From Thermoplasmata archaeon (GTDB taxonomy: Archaea > Thermoplasmatota > Thermoplasmata > Lutacidiplasmatales > UBA184), in the NCBI GenBank assembly GCA_030039825.1, contig JASHUV010000071.1:1-22347 (forward strand): a stretch of 22,347 nt of DNA, read 5' to 3'. Shown here in pieces: positions 21,125-22,347 of this stretch. The position numbers were made by a program, and so were the translations under genes. Under the pieces are notes generated by a model. The model searched no databases. It worked only from the letters and a program-made list of their open reading frames with translations, and was not told where the DNA came from. The stretch's first letter is position 1; each line of letters starts with the position of its first letter.

Positions 21125-21507
21125 CGCCGGCACGCGAGCGGGTCCCGCCGGGGACCGGCCCGATCGTCTACATCGGACCGCGCCCGACGATGTCCTACGT
21201 GTTCGAGGTCGTGGCCCAGCTCCATTCCGGGGCCGGGCCGGTGGTCGTCAAGGCCCGTGGGCTCGCCATCGCGAAGGCCGTCGATGTGGTGGAGGTGGTC
21301 CGGAACAAGTTCCTCGTCGGGGGCGTGGCGATCGGGGAGATCCGGATCGCGACCGAGAACCTCGTCAACCGCACGGGCCGCGAGACCCGGGTGAGCGCGA
21401 TCGCGATCCCCCTCACCCGGACGGCGGCTGAGGGAGCGCCGCCGGGCGGCGGCGCACCACCCACGTCCCCGCCAGATAGTCCCCGACCCGCTGCCCGTCC
21501 GGGCTGA
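21121..21507 (+). CDS. alba: Alba-family DNA/RNA-binding chromatin protein
   Basis: This 128-residue protein carries the Alba pattern: IVYIGPRPTMSYVFEV (15-30), VVVKARGLAIAKAVDVVEVVRNKFL, IGEIRIATE and RVSAIAIPL. Alba dimers coat DNA and also bind RNA in archaea. The Lys pair at the start of helix 1 in Sulfolobus Alba (K16-K17, the acetylation site) reads Pro20-Arg21 here, so that switch is missing. The family normally ends soon after the last strand (near residue 100). About 28 extra residues here are Pro/Gly/Ala-rich and lie antisense to the 3' end of the RDD gene. I place the start at GTG 21121 because the first strand needs residues before ATG 21190 and a TATA-like box fits. Confidence 0.9.
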   Translation: MTPARERVPPGTGPIVYIGPRPTMSYVFEVVAQLHSGAGPVVVKARGLAIAKAVDVVEVVRNKFLVGGVAIGEIRIATENLVNRTGRETRVSAIAIPLTRTAAEGAPPGGGAPPTSPPDSPRPAARPG

Positions 21508-22306
21508 CCATCGCCGCGAGCCAGCCCAGGAACAGCGCGAAGAGCCCCACGAGCCCGAGCAGCACGCCGATCACCGCGAGCTCGAGCTCAAGGAACGGCG
21601 CCTCCGCCGCGGTCACGTCGCCCGGCGGCAGGACGCTCGCGCCGAAGAGAGCGGCCACTCCGATCGCCGCCCCCAGGCCGAAGAGCAGGAGCGGGAGGAC
21701 GAGGGGCAGGTTCCTCACGAGGGCGGCGACCGGGCCCGGTCGGTTCCGCGCCCGGTCGGTCACCTCGAGACCGAGCGCGCGCTTGCCGACGGTCGTCCCC
21801 GTGAGCGCCTCCGCGAGGGCGAGGTAGACGACGGCGTACGCCGCGTAGCCGAGGGCGACGGCGTTGAACAGCGGGGCGTCGAGGATGCCGGAGGGGGCCG
21901 TGGTCACGGCCACGAGGAGGAAGATGGCGATCGCCGGCAGGAGGGTCACGGCGAGATCGACGCCGAGGGCGAGGACCCGCCGACCCATCGGCGCGGCGCG
22001 CCGTCGCGCGACCTCCTGCCCAAGGAGGACGAGGACGCGCGACGTCGTCCACGCCCGGGCCGCTTCGTCCGGCCGTACCGAGGGCGCCTCGGCGAGCGCG
22101 CGGAGGTTCTGGTGGTCGGCCTCGAACCACGGCGGGACCCCGAGCCCCTGCCAGAGGTATCCTCCCGGGACCGACGGGACCCCGCCGAGCTCGCGCGCCC
22201 GGGCGAGGGCCCCGTCGGCGGCCCGGACCGACGCCCGGACCGACGCGTCGGGGCGCCCGGCATAGCCGAGATCGAGCGCCTCGCGGAGCCGCGCCGAGGG
22301 GGTCAT
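21413..22306 (-). CDS. RDD-family integral membrane protein (start uncertain at right edge)
   Basis: From ATG 22306 the product is 297 residues. About 105 N-terminal residues are soluble (ending LLGQEVARRR). The RDD membrane domain follows, with R110 and D117 in the first helix (MGRRVLALGVDLAV), the loop TGTTVGKRALGLEV (169-182) and the last-helix motif DGQRVGDYLAGTWVV. Four hydrophobic segments lie at about 112-134, 145-168, 198-222 and 240-264. RDD proteins are poorly understood; some have been linked to ion transport. The frame has no stop upstream of ATG 22306 before the window ends, so the true start may lie outside. Its last 95 nt overlap the alba 3' end convergently. Confidence 0.85.
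   Translation of the reverse strand: MTPSARLREALDLGYAGRPDASVRASVRAADGALARARELGGVPSVPGGYLWQGLGVPPWFEADHQNLRALAEAPSVRPDEAARAWTTSRVLVLLGQEVARRRAAPMGRRVLALGVDLAVTLLPAIAIFLLVAVTTAPSGILDAPLFNAVALGYAAYAVVYLALAEALTGTTVGKRALGLEVTDRARNRPGPVAALVRNLPLVLPLLLFGLGAAIGVAALFGASVLPPGDVTAAEAPFLELELAVIGVLLGLVGLFALFLGWLAAMVSPDGQRVGDYLAGTWVVRRRPAALPQPPSG
21436..21455. repeat. Perfect GC-rich inverted repeat in the alba/RDD overlap
   Basis: GCGCCGCC (21436-21443) and GGCGGCGC (21448-21455) can form an 8-bp stem with a 4-nt loop in both transcripts. There is no T-run, so it is not a typical terminator. It encodes part of the Pro/Gly tail of Alba and may simply follow from GC-rich codon use. Confidence 0.4.
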
Positions 22307-22347
22307 CTCCGGGTCGGCCGGCGCGGTGGCGCGCGCCGTCCCGGACG

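Noticed and set aside
1..22347. Search for mobile elements, CRISPR arrays, toxin-antitoxin pairs or defence genes
   Set aside because: No transposase, integrase, regularly spaced repeats or known defence motifs were seen. Gene content and base composition look uniform, as in a core chromosomal region.

Overview
The window reads as one compact stretch of archaeal chromosome with very high G+C, by eye about 70%. The archaeal gene set is clear: RNA polymerase subunit L, transcription factor S, Alba, archaeosine synthase ArcS, a Hef-type helicase, KptA, an HTH_10 regulator, and AT-rich TATA-like boxes about 25-32 nt before many starts. My best guess is a high-GC member of Thermoplasmatota, based on the surface protein with LGLPAGC-type repeats, the family-5 solute-binding protein and the overall gene mix. 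The lineage is inference. I see no insertion sequence, phage, CRISPR array or integration scar. No gene-free stretch exceeds 300 nt.

Layout. Positions 1-3762 (minus) are one very long open frame that runs off the left edge. It encodes a secreted, membrane-anchored family-5 solute-binding protein with an N-terminal PKD domain and two C-terminal beta-type repeats. Next on the minus strand come tRNA-Val(UAC), then arcS, whose 3' end lies inside the tRNA gene, and a small unknown protein. Positions 6483-8848 (minus) hold a UbiA prenyltransferase and a UbiD decarboxylase with a GTGA overlap, probably a quinone pathway pair. An HTH_10 regulator and dUTPase run on the plus strand (8926-10119). They converge on a Hef-like helicase (minus), which is divergent from an HpnB/CrtQ-like membrane glycosyltransferase followed by an aldehyde dehydrogenase (plus).

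From 14515 on there is a zinc-ribbon membrane protein (plus), the rpoL-kptA pair (minus), then purD, tfs and asnS (plus; tfs and asnS overlap by GTGA) and a GNAT acetyltransferase. Next come a zinc-ribbon/helical protein and tRNA-Leu(GAG) (minus), alba (plus), and an RDD membrane protein (minus) that may continue past the right edge.

How the genes work together. Most genes serve information processing: transcription (rpoL, tfs), tRNA supply, modification and charging (two tRNAs, arcS, kptA, asnS), chromatin (alba), fork repair (hef) and nucleotide pools (dut, purD). The rest concern membrane or surface functions: the solute-binding protein, UbiA/UbiD, the glycosyltransferase with the dehydrogenase, and RDD. 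Several starts are best placed by a TATA-like box about 25-32 nt upstream, as expected for leaderless or near-leaderless archaeal mRNAs. Internal cistrons use GTGA overlaps or, for kptA, a Shine-Dalgarno-like GGAGG. The most unusual local structure is the arcS/tRNA-Val overlap: a tRNA-modification enzyme whose stop codon lies in the D-loop of a tRNA encoded on the same strand.
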